Below, in pieces: positions 1 through 7,721 of a stretch of DNA of 64,000 nucleotides. Position 1 is the stretch's first letter; each line of letters begins with the position of its first letter. The DNA is from Photobacterium ganghwense (lineage in GTDB: Bacteria > Pseudomonadota > Gammaproteobacteria > Enterobacterales > Vibrionaceae): assembly GCF_003025595.1 (NCBI RefSeq), contig NZ_PYMI01000013.1, positions 1-64,000 of the forward strand, written 5' to 3'. The notes beneath the pieces are model-generated. The model was not told where the DNA came from. It did not search any database and was given only the letters and a program-made list of their open reading frames with translations. The translations under genes and the position numbers were made by a program.

Positions 1-159
1 GTGCCAAAATAACCGAAGTCATTTTGAATTGGTCACTCAGTTCATCGATAAATCTTTTTGACTATCAGTTCACGAGTGCCCACACAGATTGCATGGTCAA
101 ATTGTTAAAGAACTTTTCTTTCACGTCACTGGCTTATCTCGCCGCGCTCCGTGTCAGTG
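1..159 (-). other. 5' leader of an rRNA operon (truncated at window edge)
   Basis: Read on the minus strand this is the untranslated leader that precedes 16S rRNA in gammaproteobacteria. The complement of 95-113 reads GTTCTTTAACAATTTGACC, the boxA antitermination element, followed by the conserved segment CAATCTGTGTGGGCACTCG. The mature 16S gene must start beyond position 1 and is not in the window. NusB/NusG-type antitermination at boxA is known for this family; the operon itself is inferred from the leader. Confidence 0.85.
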
Positions 160-166
160 AGGTCGC

Positions 167-215
167 ATTATAGAGAGTTCGATCACATACGCAAGGGCTA
201 AATTGAAATAATTTT
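167..215 (-). promoter_or_regulatory. rRNA P1-type promoter
   Basis: On the minus strand a -35 TTGCGT (complement of 189-194) and a perfect -10 TATAAT (complement of 167-172) are 16 bases apart. Downstream of the -10 is the GC-rich discriminator GCGACC, typical of stringently controlled rRNA promoters sensitive to ppGpp and DksA. Upstream of the -35, 200-215 is A/T rich like an UP element. The short 16-base spacer also fits rrn P1 promoters. It drives transcription leftward off the window. Confidence 0.85.
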
Positions 216-329
216 GTCATCTTAGCTCAACCGTACAATTATCACCCAAAGACGGCATTTATCGATGTTAATTACGTCATCGTAGCGCTATTCTGACTGA
301 GTAAACTCTCAATTTCAGGGCTTTCATTC

Positions 330-887
330 ATGCAAAATGCACTTCGTTCCTATAAAGACATTTATCCCACTCTCACATCATCGACCTATGTTGACGACGC
401 TGCCGTTCTGGTCGGCGATATTCACCTCGCAGCAGATACCAGCATCTGGCCATTGGTCGCAGCCCGTGGCGATGTCAACTGCATTACCATTGGGGCACGT
501 ACGAATGTTCAGGACGGGAGTGTTTTGCATGTCACCCGAAAAACCCCGGAGAATCCTGACGGCCATCCCCTAATTATTGGTCAGGATGTGACGATTGGCC
601 ATAAAGCCATGCTGCACGGCTGCCAGATTGGCGATCGGGTTTTGGTCGGGATGGGAGCCATCATTCTTGACGGGGCGATTGTTGAAGATGATGTGATTAT
701 TGGTGCAGGCAGTCTGGTGCCTCCAAACAAGACGCTAGAAAGCGGTTTTCTCTATATAGGTAGTCCAATCAAGAAAGCCCGCCCTCTGTCGGACAAAGAA
801 CGTGCTTTCTTAACGGTATCAGCGGATAACTACGTCAGATTGAAAAACGAGTATCTGGCTGAGCGAGAAAACTCACCTCACAGTTAA
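330..887 (+). CDS. yrdA: Gamma-carbonic anhydrase family protein YrdA
   Basis: A 185-residue left-handed beta-helix protein built of hexapeptide repeats (roughly residues 20-145). The three zinc-binding histidines of the gamma-carbonic anhydrase fold are visible as H67, H91 and H96, with the RGD segment at 46-48. The family forms trimers with metal sites between subunits. E. coli YrdA binds zinc but its physiological reaction is unsettled, so carbonic anhydrase activity is only an inference. The gene diverges from the rRNA promoter and its end overlaps the convergent yrdB by four bases. No strong Shine-Dalgarno is seen before the ATG. Length is normal for the family. Confidence 0.9.
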   Translation: MQNALRSYKDIYPTLTSSTYVDDAAVLVGDIHLAADTSIWPLVAARGDVNCITIGARTNVQDGSVLHVTRKTPENPDGHPLIIGQDVTIGHKAMLHGCQIGDRVLVGMGAIILDGAIVEDDVIIGAGSLVPPNKTLESGFLYIGSPIKKARPLSDKERAFLTVSADNYVRLKNEYLAERENSPHS

Positions 888-1147
888 TCAATGTGGATCT
901 CACCGTCCTGATTGAAGGCTTCCTCTTCAATCAGGTCTTCCGCGATTTCTTCCAGATCGAACCGGTACTGCCCGAATGCAGCCATAATCTCTGCTTCAGT
1001 ACTCAGCGGTTGCTGACAATGTTGAACAAGCCATTGCAGGCTCACCCAGCAGGCTATCAGTGAACCGCCTTGCTGCGCCGGAAACATCACAGCCTGTTGT
1101 TGCTCATCCCACTGTTGTAAGTCTGGAAACAGAATATTTTGGTTCAT
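884..1147 (-). CDS. yrdB: DUF1488 family protein YrdB
   Basis: A small acidic protein of 87 residues of the DUF1488 family, found next to aroE in enterobacteria and vibrios. No signal peptide, membrane helix or catalytic motif is visible, and the C-terminal third is very rich in Glu and Asp. It lies 29 bases after aroE on the same strand and probably shares the hemF-aroE transcript. Its tail overlaps the tail of yrdA by four bases. Its function is unknown; the family assignment rests on recognising the sequence and its neighbourhood. Confidence 0.8.
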   Translation of the reverse strand: MNQNILFPDLQQWDEQQQAVMFPAQQGGSLIACWVSLQWLVQHCQQPLSTEAEIMAAFGQYRFDLEEIAEDLIEEEAFNQDGEIHID

Positions 1148-1176
1148 GTTCTTATCTTTTATCTATTAGTAACACA

Positions 1177-1998
1177 TTAAGGTTGCAGGGAACGACGCAA
1201 CTCACGCTGTACCTGTCTGGCACCCGGACGGATCCCGCGCCACAGCATGAAGCTTTCCGCTGCCTGGCCCACCAGCATCCCGAGCCCATCTAGGACTACA
1301 TTAGCCCCCTGCTGCTGTGCCCACTGATTAAACGCAGTAGGTTCCGCACCGTACACCATGTCGTAGCACACGGTATGCGGCTCAATCAGGCCGGCGGGGA
1401 TCCCCGGCAACTGGCCACTCAGGCTGGCTGAAGTGGAATTAATGATGATGTCATAGTGGTCACCCTCCAATTCATCCAGTGCCTTCGCGCTCACCGGGCC
1501 ATGTGTTGCGAAGGCCTCGACCAGTGCATCGGCTTTCGCGACGGTCCGGTTGGTGATAGTGACGGATGACGGCTGCTGAGCCAGTAACGGCAGGACCACG
1601 CCACGCGCCGCGCCGCCCGCACCTACCAGCAAAATACGCTTACCCTGGAGCTCAATCTGGTGTTGCAGCAGATCCTGCACTAACCCTTCACCGTCAGTGT
1701 TGTCCCCCAGGATTAACCCGTCGTCCAACTTTTTGAGGGTATTGACGGCACCGGCTAGGCGAGCACGCTCTGTCAGCTGATCCGCATAGTCGAACGCCTG
1801 CTCTTTAAAAGGCACAGTGACATTACAACCTCGCCCCCCATCAGCAAAAAAAGTCTCCATCGCCGCCACAAAACCCTCCAACGGGGCTAATCGGGCTTCA
1901 TAGCTCATGTCCTGGGCGGTCTGGCGCGCAAACAGGGTGTGAATAAAAGGCGATTTACTCTGGGCAATCGGGTTGCCAAACACAACGTACTTATCCAT
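1177..1998 (-). CDS. aroE: Shikimate dehydrogenase (NADP+)
   Basis: Reduces 3-dehydroshikimate to shikimate with NADPH in the cytosolic chorismate pathway. Counting from the chosen ATG (273 residues), the shikimate-binding serines are S14 and S16, the catalytic lysine is K65 in NVTVPFK, its aspartate partner is D102 in GDNTDG, and the NADP-binding glycine loop GAGGAARG lies at 126-133. An ATG five codons upstream (2013) is possible; I chose 1998 because the family begins directly with the MxxYxVFGNPI strand. Neither start has a clear Shine-Dalgarno. The gene follows hemF on the same strand with a gap of about 95 bases. Confidence 0.95.
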   Translation of the reverse strand: MDKYVVFGNPIAQSKSPFIHTLFARQTAQDMSYEARLAPLEGFVAAMETFFADGGRGCNVTVPFKEQAFDYADQLTERARLAGAVNTLKKLDDGLILGDNTDGEGLVQDLLQHQIELQGKRILLVGAGGAARGVVLPLLAQQPSSVTITNRTVAKADALVEAFATHGPVSAKALDELEGDHYDIIINSTSASLSGQLPGIPAGLIEPHTVCYDMVYGAEPTAFNQWAQQQGANVVLDGLGMLVGQAAESFMLWRGIRPGARQVQRELRRSLQP

Positions 1999-2092
1999 TT
2001 GCAAGAAATCCATGCTCGGTAAAACGAGAAAAGGGTCAGTGATTCACTGACCCTATCATTGCCGTCGCAGGGGAACAAACCGTTTTTAACGG

Positions 2093-2998
2093 TTACCAGT
2101 CGCGGGGCTGAAGGTAATGTTCATACAATACCACTTCCGGCGATCCTGGTTCCGGTTCGAAACCGTATTCCCAGCGAGCCAGTGGCGGCATCGACATCAA
2201 AATCGACTCCGTGCGACCGCCGCTTTGCAAGCCAAACAAGGTCCCACGGTCATAGACCAGGTTGAATTCCACATAACGGCCACGACGGTACAACTGGAAC
2301 TGGCGTTCACGCTCACCGTATTCCGTATTCTGGCGCAGCTCAACAATCGGCAGATAAGCATCCAGATAACCGTTGCCTACAGCCTGGATGTAAGCAAAGC
2401 TCTTTTCAAAGCCCCATTGGTTCAGGTCATCAAAAAACAGGCCACCGACCCCCCGGGTTTCATTACGGTGCGGTAAGAAGAAATACCGATCGCACCACGC
2501 CTTATGCTCCTCATACACCGTGTCACCAAACGGCTGGCACAGCGCTTTCGCGGTCTGGTGCCAGTGCTGGCAGTCTTCTTCAAAGGGGTAAAACGGCGTC
2601 AGGTCAAAGCCACCGCCAAACCACCAAACCGGCGCTTCACCCTCTTTTTCAGCAATAAAAAAACGGACGTTTGCATGGGAAGTCGGGATATACGGATTGC
2701 GAGGATGGATAACCAAGGAGACACCCATCGCTTCGAAGCTGCGGCCGGCCAGTTCCGGACGATGGGCCGTTGCCGATGCTGGCATTTGGGTACCGTATAC
2801 GTGCGAGAAATTCACGCCACCCTGTTCGAACACCCGGCCATCGCGCAACACCCGACTCCGGCCGCCGCCACCCAGCTCACGTACCCAGGCATCTTCTTCA
2901 AAACGGGCTTGACCGTCCTGCTGCTCTAGTGCCTGGCAAATCCGATCCTGAAGATCGAGTAAAAAAGCTTTTACTGCGTCTTTATTGACTTCCTGCAT
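2093..2998 (-). CDS. hemF: Oxygen-dependent coproporphyrinogen III oxidase
   Basis: Decarboxylates two propionates of coproporphyrinogen III to give protoporphyrinogen IX, using O2; the aerobic step of haem synthesis. The 301-residue protein shows the HemF signatures: VIHPRNPYIPTSHANVRFF around 96-114, WWFGGGFDLTPFYP around 125-138, and FLPHRNETRGVGGLFFDD around 174-191, which include the conserved histidines proposed to bind metal or substrate. Length matches the E. coli enzyme. It begins 6 bases after tsaC ends, so tsaC-hemF-aroE-yrdB look like one transcription unit. Confidence 0.96.
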   Translation of the reverse strand: MQEVNKDAVKAFLLDLQDRICQALEQQDGQARFEEDAWVRELGGGGRSRVLRDGRVFEQGGVNFSHVYGTQMPASATAHRPELAGRSFEAMGVSLVIHPRNPYIPTSHANVRFFIAEKEGEAPVWWFGGGFDLTPFYPFEEDCQHWHQTAKALCQPFGDTVYEEHKAWCDRYFFLPHRNETRGVGGLFFDDLNQWGFEKSFAYIQAVGNGYLDAYLPIVELRQNTEYGERERQFQLYRRGRYVEFNLVYDRGTLFGLQSGGRTESILMSMPPLARWEYGFEPEPGSPEVVLYEHYLQPRDW

Positions 2999-3004
2999 CT
3001 TTCT

Positions 3005-3562
3005 TTATCCCTGTCGGAAAATCTGACCGGTACGGGCATCTCGTATCTCTGACGGATTTTCCCGTCCACCGGTGTCACCTTGTAAAATCGCGGCCAGTCG
3101 GTCACCCAGTTGCAGCTCAACCTCCGCGACCGTCCGGCCCGGCTCCTGGCCGGTCAGGTTGGCGCTGGTCGACGTCAGCGGTTTACCGAAAGCCAGACAC
3201 AATGCCTGCACCAGAGGATGATCAGTCACGCGAACCGCAATGGTGTCAAACTGGCCGGTCAGAAAGCGGGGTACCCCAGGCTTGGTTGGCATTACCCAGG
3301 TAACCGGTCCCGGCCAGGAATCAAAAATGCGCTGTTTCTGCTCGTCAGTCAGCTGACTGTCGTCTATGTAAGGCGCCAGTTGCTCATAATTGGCTGCGAT
3401 CAGAATCAGGCCTTTCTCAACCGGTCGTTGCTTCAGCGCCAGTAGTTTCATGACGGCCTGCTCACTATCAGGGTCACAACCTACGCCAAAAACCGCTTCA
3501 GTCGGATAGGCGATCATTTCCTCCTGCCGCAGGGCAGCCACCACATGGTTCAGGTTTTCCAC
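3005..3562 (-). CDS. tsaC: L-threonylcarbamoyladenylate synthase (YrdC/TsaC)
   Basis: Makes threonylcarbamoyl-AMP from threonine, bicarbonate and ATP, the first step of the t6A37 modification of ANN-decoding tRNAs. The 185-residue protein is a single YrdC domain. It shows YPTEAVFGVG at 19-28, the KQRP...KGL nucleotide-binding stretch at about 44-52, and the conserved STSAN motif in the C-terminal half. The start codon is GTG, preceded by a GAGGAA Shine-Dalgarno only a few bases away. It heads the tsaC-hemF-aroE-yrdB set and diverges from purE. Confidence 0.94.
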   Translation of the reverse strand: MENLNHVVAALRQEEMIAYPTEAVFGVGCDPDSEQAVMKLLALKQRPVEKGLILIAANYEQLAPYIDDSQLTDEQKQRIFDSWPGPVTWVMPTKPGVPRFLTGQFDTIAVRVTDHPLVQALCLAFGKPLTSTSANLTGQEPGRTVAEVELQLGDRLAAILQGDTGGRENPSEIRDARTGQIFRQG

Positions 3563-3674
3563 ACGTTCCTCGATGCTTATCAGGTCATTGCCTGTCTTGA
3601 GTGTTCTGTGCTGCTATCTTACCGACTCCTGAACCACAACTCCACGCTCGTTAACGATTGTTGCAATTTCACTG

Positions 3675-3712
3675 ACGCAAACGTTTTCCTTCACAAAAAA
3701 TCTTCGTATAAT
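3675..3712 (+). promoter_or_regulatory. purEK promoter with PurR operator
   Basis: A perfect -10 TATAAT lies at 3707-3712 with a poor -35 (TTTTCC, 3684-3689) at 17 bases. Overlapping that -35 is ACGCAAACGTTTTCCT (3675-3690), a near-perfect match to the PurR operator (consensus ACGCAAACGTTTGCGT). Repression by PurR with hypoxanthine or guanine is established for purEK in E. coli; the placement over the -35 supports the same control here. Confidence 0.82.
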
Positions 3713-3764
3713 GCAGCCCACACGCACTGAACCCAATAGTTTTGCTACCCCAAAGGAGATCGGG

Positions 3765-4256
3765 ATGAAAGTTGGAATCATCATGGGATCAAAGTCTGAC
3801 TGGCCAACCATGCAGCACGCAGCGGAAATGCTAGATCGCTTCAATATCGCTTATGAAACCAAGGTGGTCTCGGCTCACCGAACTCCGCACCTGCTGGCGG
3901 AATATGCGGAGAGTGCACAGACCCGTGGCATTAAGGTGATTATTGCCGGTGCCGGGGGGGCTGCGCACCTACCGGGCATGACGGCGGCCTTTACCAGCCT
4001 GCCGGTGTTAGGGGTACCGGTCCAATCCCGCGCTCTGAAAGGCATGGATTCACTACTTTCGATTGTACAGATGCCAAAAGGCGTGGCCGTGGGCACGCTG
4101 GCCATTGGTGAGGCCGGTGCTGCGAATGCTGGCCTGCTGGCAGCGCAAATCATCGGTACTCAGGACAGCGATGTCATGGCAGCCATTGATGCCTTCCGTA
4201 AAGAGCAGACTGACGCAGTACTGAGCAATCCAAACCCGGCTGAGGATTCACAATGA
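3765..4256 (+). CDS. purE: N5-carboxyaminoimidazole ribonucleotide mutase
   Basis: Moves the carboxyl group of N5-CAIR to C4 of the imidazole ring in purine synthesis, after PurK. The 163-residue protein has the class I PurE signatures GSKSD at 8-12, SAHRTP at 36-41 and GAGGAAHLPGM at 62-72. The start is chosen at 3765 because it has AAAGGAG six bases upstream and matches the family's N-terminus; an in-frame ATG further upstream overlaps the -10 element. The stop overlaps the purK start by four bases (ATGA), so the two are translationally coupled. Confidence 0.97.
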   Translation: MKVGIIMGSKSDWPTMQHAAEMLDRFNIAYETKVVSAHRTPHLLAEYAESAQTRGIKVIIAGAGGAAHLPGMTAAFTSLPVLGVPVQSRALKGMDSLLSIVQMPKGVAVGTLAIGEAGAANAGLLAAQIIGTQDSDVMAAIDAFRKEQTDAVLSNPNPAEDSQ

Positions 4257-5368
4257 AAGTGCTAGTGCTGGGTTCCGGCCAGCTGGCCCGGATGATGTCC
4301 CTGGCGGGGGCACCACTGAACATTGAAGTGTTTGCCTATGATGTGGCGACCGGTAAAGTCGTGCATCCGCTGACCCAGCAGGTCATGCTGAAAGGGTTGG
4401 ATACCGCGCTCACCTACACCGATGTGATCACCGCAGAATTTGAGCATATTCCTCATGAAATTCTCGATATTTGCGAGCGTAGCGGCAAATTCCAGCCCAC
4501 CACCACCGCCATAAAAGCCGGTGGCGATCGCCGTCTGGAAAAAAACCTGCTGGACAATGCTGGGGTGGCCAATGCACCATACCATATCGTCACCAGCCGG
4601 GCAGAGTTGGACGCGGCCATCGCCAAAATTGGCCTGCCCATGGTGCTGAAGAGTGCACTGGGTGGCTATGACGGCAAAGGGCAGTGGCGTCTGAAAGAAG
4701 CGGGTCAGGTTGAAGCCGTCTGGCAAGACATGGCTGACTTCATGGCGCAGACGGAAAACCAGGCTATTGTAGCGGAAGCCTTCATCCCGTTTGATCGCGA
4801 GGTCTCCCTGATCGGAGCTCGCGGTCGTGACGGACAAATTGCGGTGTATCCACTGACCGAGAATACGCATACCAATGGGGTACTGAGCTTGTCCGTCGCT
4901 CAGGAAGGCGATCACGCGCTGCAGGCTCAGGCTGAAAAGATGTTTACTGCGCTGGCCAACTCACTCAACTACGTGGGTGTCCTGGCGATTGAATTCTTTG
5001 ATGTAAACGGCCAGTTGCTAGTCAATGAAATTGCGCCCCGAGTACACAACTCCGGCCACTGGACCCAACAAGGGGCCGAAACCTGCCAGTTTGAAAACCA
5101 TTTGCGTGCGGTCACCGGACTTCCATTAGGCAGCACGGCCTTAATCCGTCCGACAGCAATGGTGAACATCTTAGGAGAAGATCGCCTGCCAACCGCCATT
5201 CTGGCTGAACCAACCTGCCATATCCACTGGTACGGCAAAGAGAAGCGAGCCGGGCGAAAAATGGGGCACATTAACCTGTGCGCAGACACCCCGGCGGCCT
5301 TGCAAGAGGCGCTGAAACAATTAGCCAGCCATCTGGATCCGGACGCGTTTCCCGCCTTACATGGTTAA
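4253..5368 (+). CDS. purK: 5-(carboxyamino)imidazole ribonucleotide synthase
   Basis: ATP-grasp enzyme of 371 residues that carboxylates AIR with ATP and bicarbonate to N5-CAIR, the substrate of the adjacent PurE. It opens with the glycine-rich VLGSGQLARM loop. The ATP-grasp core has KSALGGYDGKGQW around 140-152, and the C-terminal part of the domain carries EIAPRVHNSGHWT around 260-272, including the Mg-ATP ligands E260 and N267. It is the second gene of the purEK operon and is followed by a strong terminator. Confidence 0.97.
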   Translation: MKVLVLGSGQLARMMSLAGAPLNIEVFAYDVATGKVVHPLTQQVMLKGLDTALTYTDVITAEFEHIPHEILDICERSGKFQPTTTAIKAGGDRRLEKNLLDNAGVANAPYHIVTSRAELDAAIAKIGLPMVLKSALGGYDGKGQWRLKEAGQVEAVWQDMADFMAQTENQAIVAEAFIPFDREVSLIGARGRDGQIAVYPLTENTHTNGVLSLSVAQEGDHALQAQAEKMFTALANSLNYVGVLAIEFFDVNGQLLVNEIAPRVHNSGHWTQQGAETCQFENHLRAVTGLPLGSTALIRPTAMVNILGEDRLPTAILAEPTCHIHWYGKEKRAGRKMGHINLCADTPAALQEALKQLASHLDPDAFPALHG

Positions 5369-5398
5369 CGCCGCGATACGGCCAGACTAGAAAACACA

Positions 5399-5427
5399 AA
5401 AGCCGGCTCACTGCCGGCTTTATTTTG
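5399..5427 (+). terminator. Rho-independent terminator of purEK
   Basis: Stem AAAGCCGGC / GCCGGCTTT with a five-base loop (TCACT), followed by ATTTTG. It sits 30 bases after purK. The A-rich left flank means it may also work for the convergent zinc-finger gene. Confidence 0.85.
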
Positions 5428-5489
5428 TCACATGGCCCATTGTTGCTTCACCTGCCGCCGCGAGCGTGTAAACACTGGCGTGGTGCTTG

Positions 5490-6098
5490 TTACCCGATAT
5501 CCGGTTCGCCAGTTTCACCATGTTCCGGCGCCTGCGAAACGGCATCCTGATACGCATGGCAGCGTCGGTCTGCGCACTGCAAACGCACGCCACTGGCCAG
5601 CTTCTTCTCAACCAAAAGCGGATAAGCACATTGCTGACACACCCCGGCCACAGGTTTGAGGTTGACCGCAAAGCGGCAGGACGGGTACTGGTCACAAGCG
5701 TAAAACACCTTGCCGTAACGCGACTTACGTTCGACCAGATGCCCCTTGCCACAATCCGGACAACCCAGCTGGGTAGCCTGCGCTTTTTTTTCCGGTGACT
5801 CAATATGCTGGCAGACCGGATACGCGCTGCAACCAATAAACATGCCATAACGCCCCTGACGCAACACCAGTTCCTCACCACAGTCAGGGCAGGGGGTTGC
5901 CAGGTGTTTCACGATATGGCCGTCGTTATGGTGGAGTGGCTTGATATAATCACAGGCGGGATAAGACGCACAGCCCAAAAACGGGCCGCGCTTACCGTGT
6001 TTCATCACCAGCGCGGCACCACATTGAGGACACAGATTTTCCCGCTCTAATGCGTGCTCGTGAGCGGTAAATAACGGCTCATTCGTTCGATCAGACAT
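5490..6098 (-). CDS. Topoisomerase IA-type zinc-finger protein (YrdD-like)
   Basis: A protein of about 202 residues made of four consecutive zinc-ribbon modules of the kind found at the C-terminus of topoisomerase I. Each begins with a CPxC-type pair and continues with a GxFxGCxxYPxC-type pair (CPQCGAAL, CPDCGEEL, CPDCGKGH, CQQCAYPL). It lacks the topoisomerase catalytic domain, so it is a stand-alone nucleic-acid binder related to E. coli YrdD; its partner is unknown. Start chosen at ATG 6098 with GAGAG upstream; a GTG five codons earlier is possible. It is last in the dprA-smg-yrdD gene set. Confidence 0.85.
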   Translation of the reverse strand: MSDRTNEPLFTAHEHALERENLCPQCGAALVMKHGKRGPFLGCASYPACDYIKPLHHNDGHIVKHLATPCPDCGEELVLRQGRYGMFIGCSAYPVCQHIESPEKKAQATQLGCPDCGKGHLVERKSRYGKVFYACDQYPSCRFAVNLKPVAGVCQQCAYPLLVEKKLASGVRLQCADRRCHAYQDAVSQAPEHGETGEPDIG

Positions 6099-6132
6099 CT
6101 TACTCTCTACCACTTAGTAAACCTGACCGGCT

Positions 6133-6606
6133 TTAGTGAATATAGCCATCTTCCATGCCATACAGCAGTTCTTCCATCTGGCTGTAGGCGCTTTCATTAC
6201 CCGGTGCATTAAACAGCACCATCAGAATGATCCACTTCAAATCATCCAGAGTAAAGTCAGCCGTATCCAGCTCCATGACCCGATCAATCACCATTTCACG
6301 GGTGTCTGCGCCCAGAACATGAATCTGCTCCAGGTAAGTCAGAAAGCCACGGCAGTTGGTATCCAGGCGAGTCATCTCTTGCGCCGTGTAAATGCGCATG
6401 GATGTCACCGCACTGGTGTTCATGTATGGGGTATTTTCGGTTTCTTGCAATGCGGCCAGTTTCTCAAGCCATTCCAGGGCCTTGTAAATATCTTCCTGAT
6501 GGAACCCAGCTCGCAGCAATTCTTCGGATAATTCATCCTGATCGACCATCAATTCCACATCGCTGTGGATATAGGTCTCAAACAGGTACATAAGGATATC
6601 CATCAT
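6133..6606 (-). CDS. smg: Smg family protein (DUF494)
   Basis: A 157-residue protein of the DUF494/Smg family, the same length as E. coli Smg and highly similar throughout (for example MYLFETYIH near the start and DLKWVILMVLF-type sequence near the end). The name means suppressor-adjacent gene next to smf/dprA; the biochemical role is not known. No membrane helix or signal peptide is seen. It starts with two consecutive ATGs preceded by GAGGGG, two bases after dprA ends, so the two are coupled. Confidence 0.92.
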   Translation of the reverse strand: MMDILMYLFETYIHSDVELMVDQDELSEELLRAGFHQEDIYKALEWLEKLAALQETENTPYMNTSAVTSMRIYTAQEMTRLDTNCRGFLTYLEQIHVLGADTREMVIDRVMELDTADFTLDDLKWIILMVLFNAPGNESAYSQMEELLYGMEDGYIH

Positions 6607-6608
6607 AA

Positions 6609-7703
6609 CTAGCCCCTCCTCGCTCTGATATAGCCACCTGGTACAGCAGTGACCATCCCGAGCAGTTCCAGTTCAAGTAACTGCATCATGACTTCCTGAA
6701 CAGGTTGCCCACTGCGCTCAGCAACTACATCTACGGGTGTTGCCTCACTGCCTACGTTAGCCAACAGCGCTGGAAATGGCAATTTTTCATTTTCAGGTTG
6801 TGCGAGCGATTCATCCGAATGGCTATTTTTTACGCAGCTTGTCAGCGCCCCGACTTCTTCAAAGATATCGACCGGTGTTTCGACCAGTTTGGCACCATTT
6901 TTTATCAGGGCATGGCAGCCTCGGCTCCCGGGATAATGAATCGGGCCGGGCAGGGCAAAAACTTCCCGCCCTTGCTCTAAGGCATACCGCGCCGTAATCA
7001 GCGATCCACTTTTCTGCGCCGCCTCTATCACCAGTACGCCGACCGACAGTCCGCTGATCACTCGGTTGCGACGCGGAAAGTTCTGCGGCCGAGGCACTTC
7101 ATCCGGCCAGAATTCAGAGACCAGCGCCCCTTGCTGCGTAATCAGGCTCGCCAACTCACGGTGTTTGGCCGGGTAGATCCGATCAAGGCCCGAGCCCAGT
7201 ACCGCTACTGTGGCCCCGCCATTTTTCAGCGCTCCGTAATGCGCCTGACCATCCACCCCCAACGCCAATCCGCTGGTCACCACATACTCGGCCGCTACCA
7301 GCGCAGCCGCAAATTCATAAGCCGCTTCCCGACCGTCGATACTGGCTGAGCGGCTGCCGACAATAGCCAGCTGTGGCTGCAGCAACCAGTGCGGCTCTCC
7401 CCGGACAAACAATAAAGGAGGAGGTGAAGCGATTTCTTTAAGTAAAGCAGGGTAATGAGAAGAATCTAAGGTGAGTATAGTCTGGCCCGGCTGGCTGTCC
7501 CAACGCAGGCAACGATCAATTTTTGCCATCGGAGGCTGGCGAAAGTGACTCACTTGGCGGGGAGTCATACCGATGCCCGTCAGCTCTTCGGCCGACATCG
7601 CACGCAGGGCTGCCGGAGTCACATGTTCCAAGATACGGCTGATCCTGACGCCGCCCAGACCCGGTGCAGACGCCAGAACCAACCAGTCAACTAATGCCGT
7701 CAT
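6609..7703 (-). CDS. dprA: DNA-processing protein A, RecA loader in transformation
   Basis: DprA (Smf) protects incoming single-stranded DNA and loads RecA during natural transformation. The 364-residue protein has an N-terminal helix-hairpin-helix-like segment (about 1-60) and a Rossmann core with GSRSAS at 116-121, SGLALGVDG at 144-152, FPRRNR at 209-214 and KSGSLITA at 231-238. A C-terminal winged-helix (DML1) domain follows at about 305-364. All family landmarks are intact. With comM in the same window it fits a naturally competent Vibrionaceae lineage. It lies 18 bases after the LysM gene and 2 bases before smg. Confidence 0.95.
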   Translation of the reverse strand: MTALVDWLVLASAPGLGGVRISRILEHVTPAALRAMSAEELTGIGMTPRQVSHFRQPPMAKIDRCLRWDSQPGQTILTLDSSHYPALLKEIASPPPLLFVRGEPHWLLQPQLAIVGSRSASIDGREAAYEFAAALVAAEYVVTSGLALGVDGQAHYGALKNGGATVAVLGSGLDRIYPAKHRELASLITQQGALVSEFWPDEVPRPQNFPRRNRVISGLSVGVLVIEAAQKSGSLITARYALEQGREVFALPGPIHYPGSRGCHALIKNGAKLVETPVDIFEEVGALTSCVKNSHSDESLAQPENEKLPFPALLANVGSEATPVDVVAERSGQPVQEVMMQLLELELLGMVTAVPGGYIRARRG

Positions 7704-7721
7704 GTTACGTACTGCCGTGGT

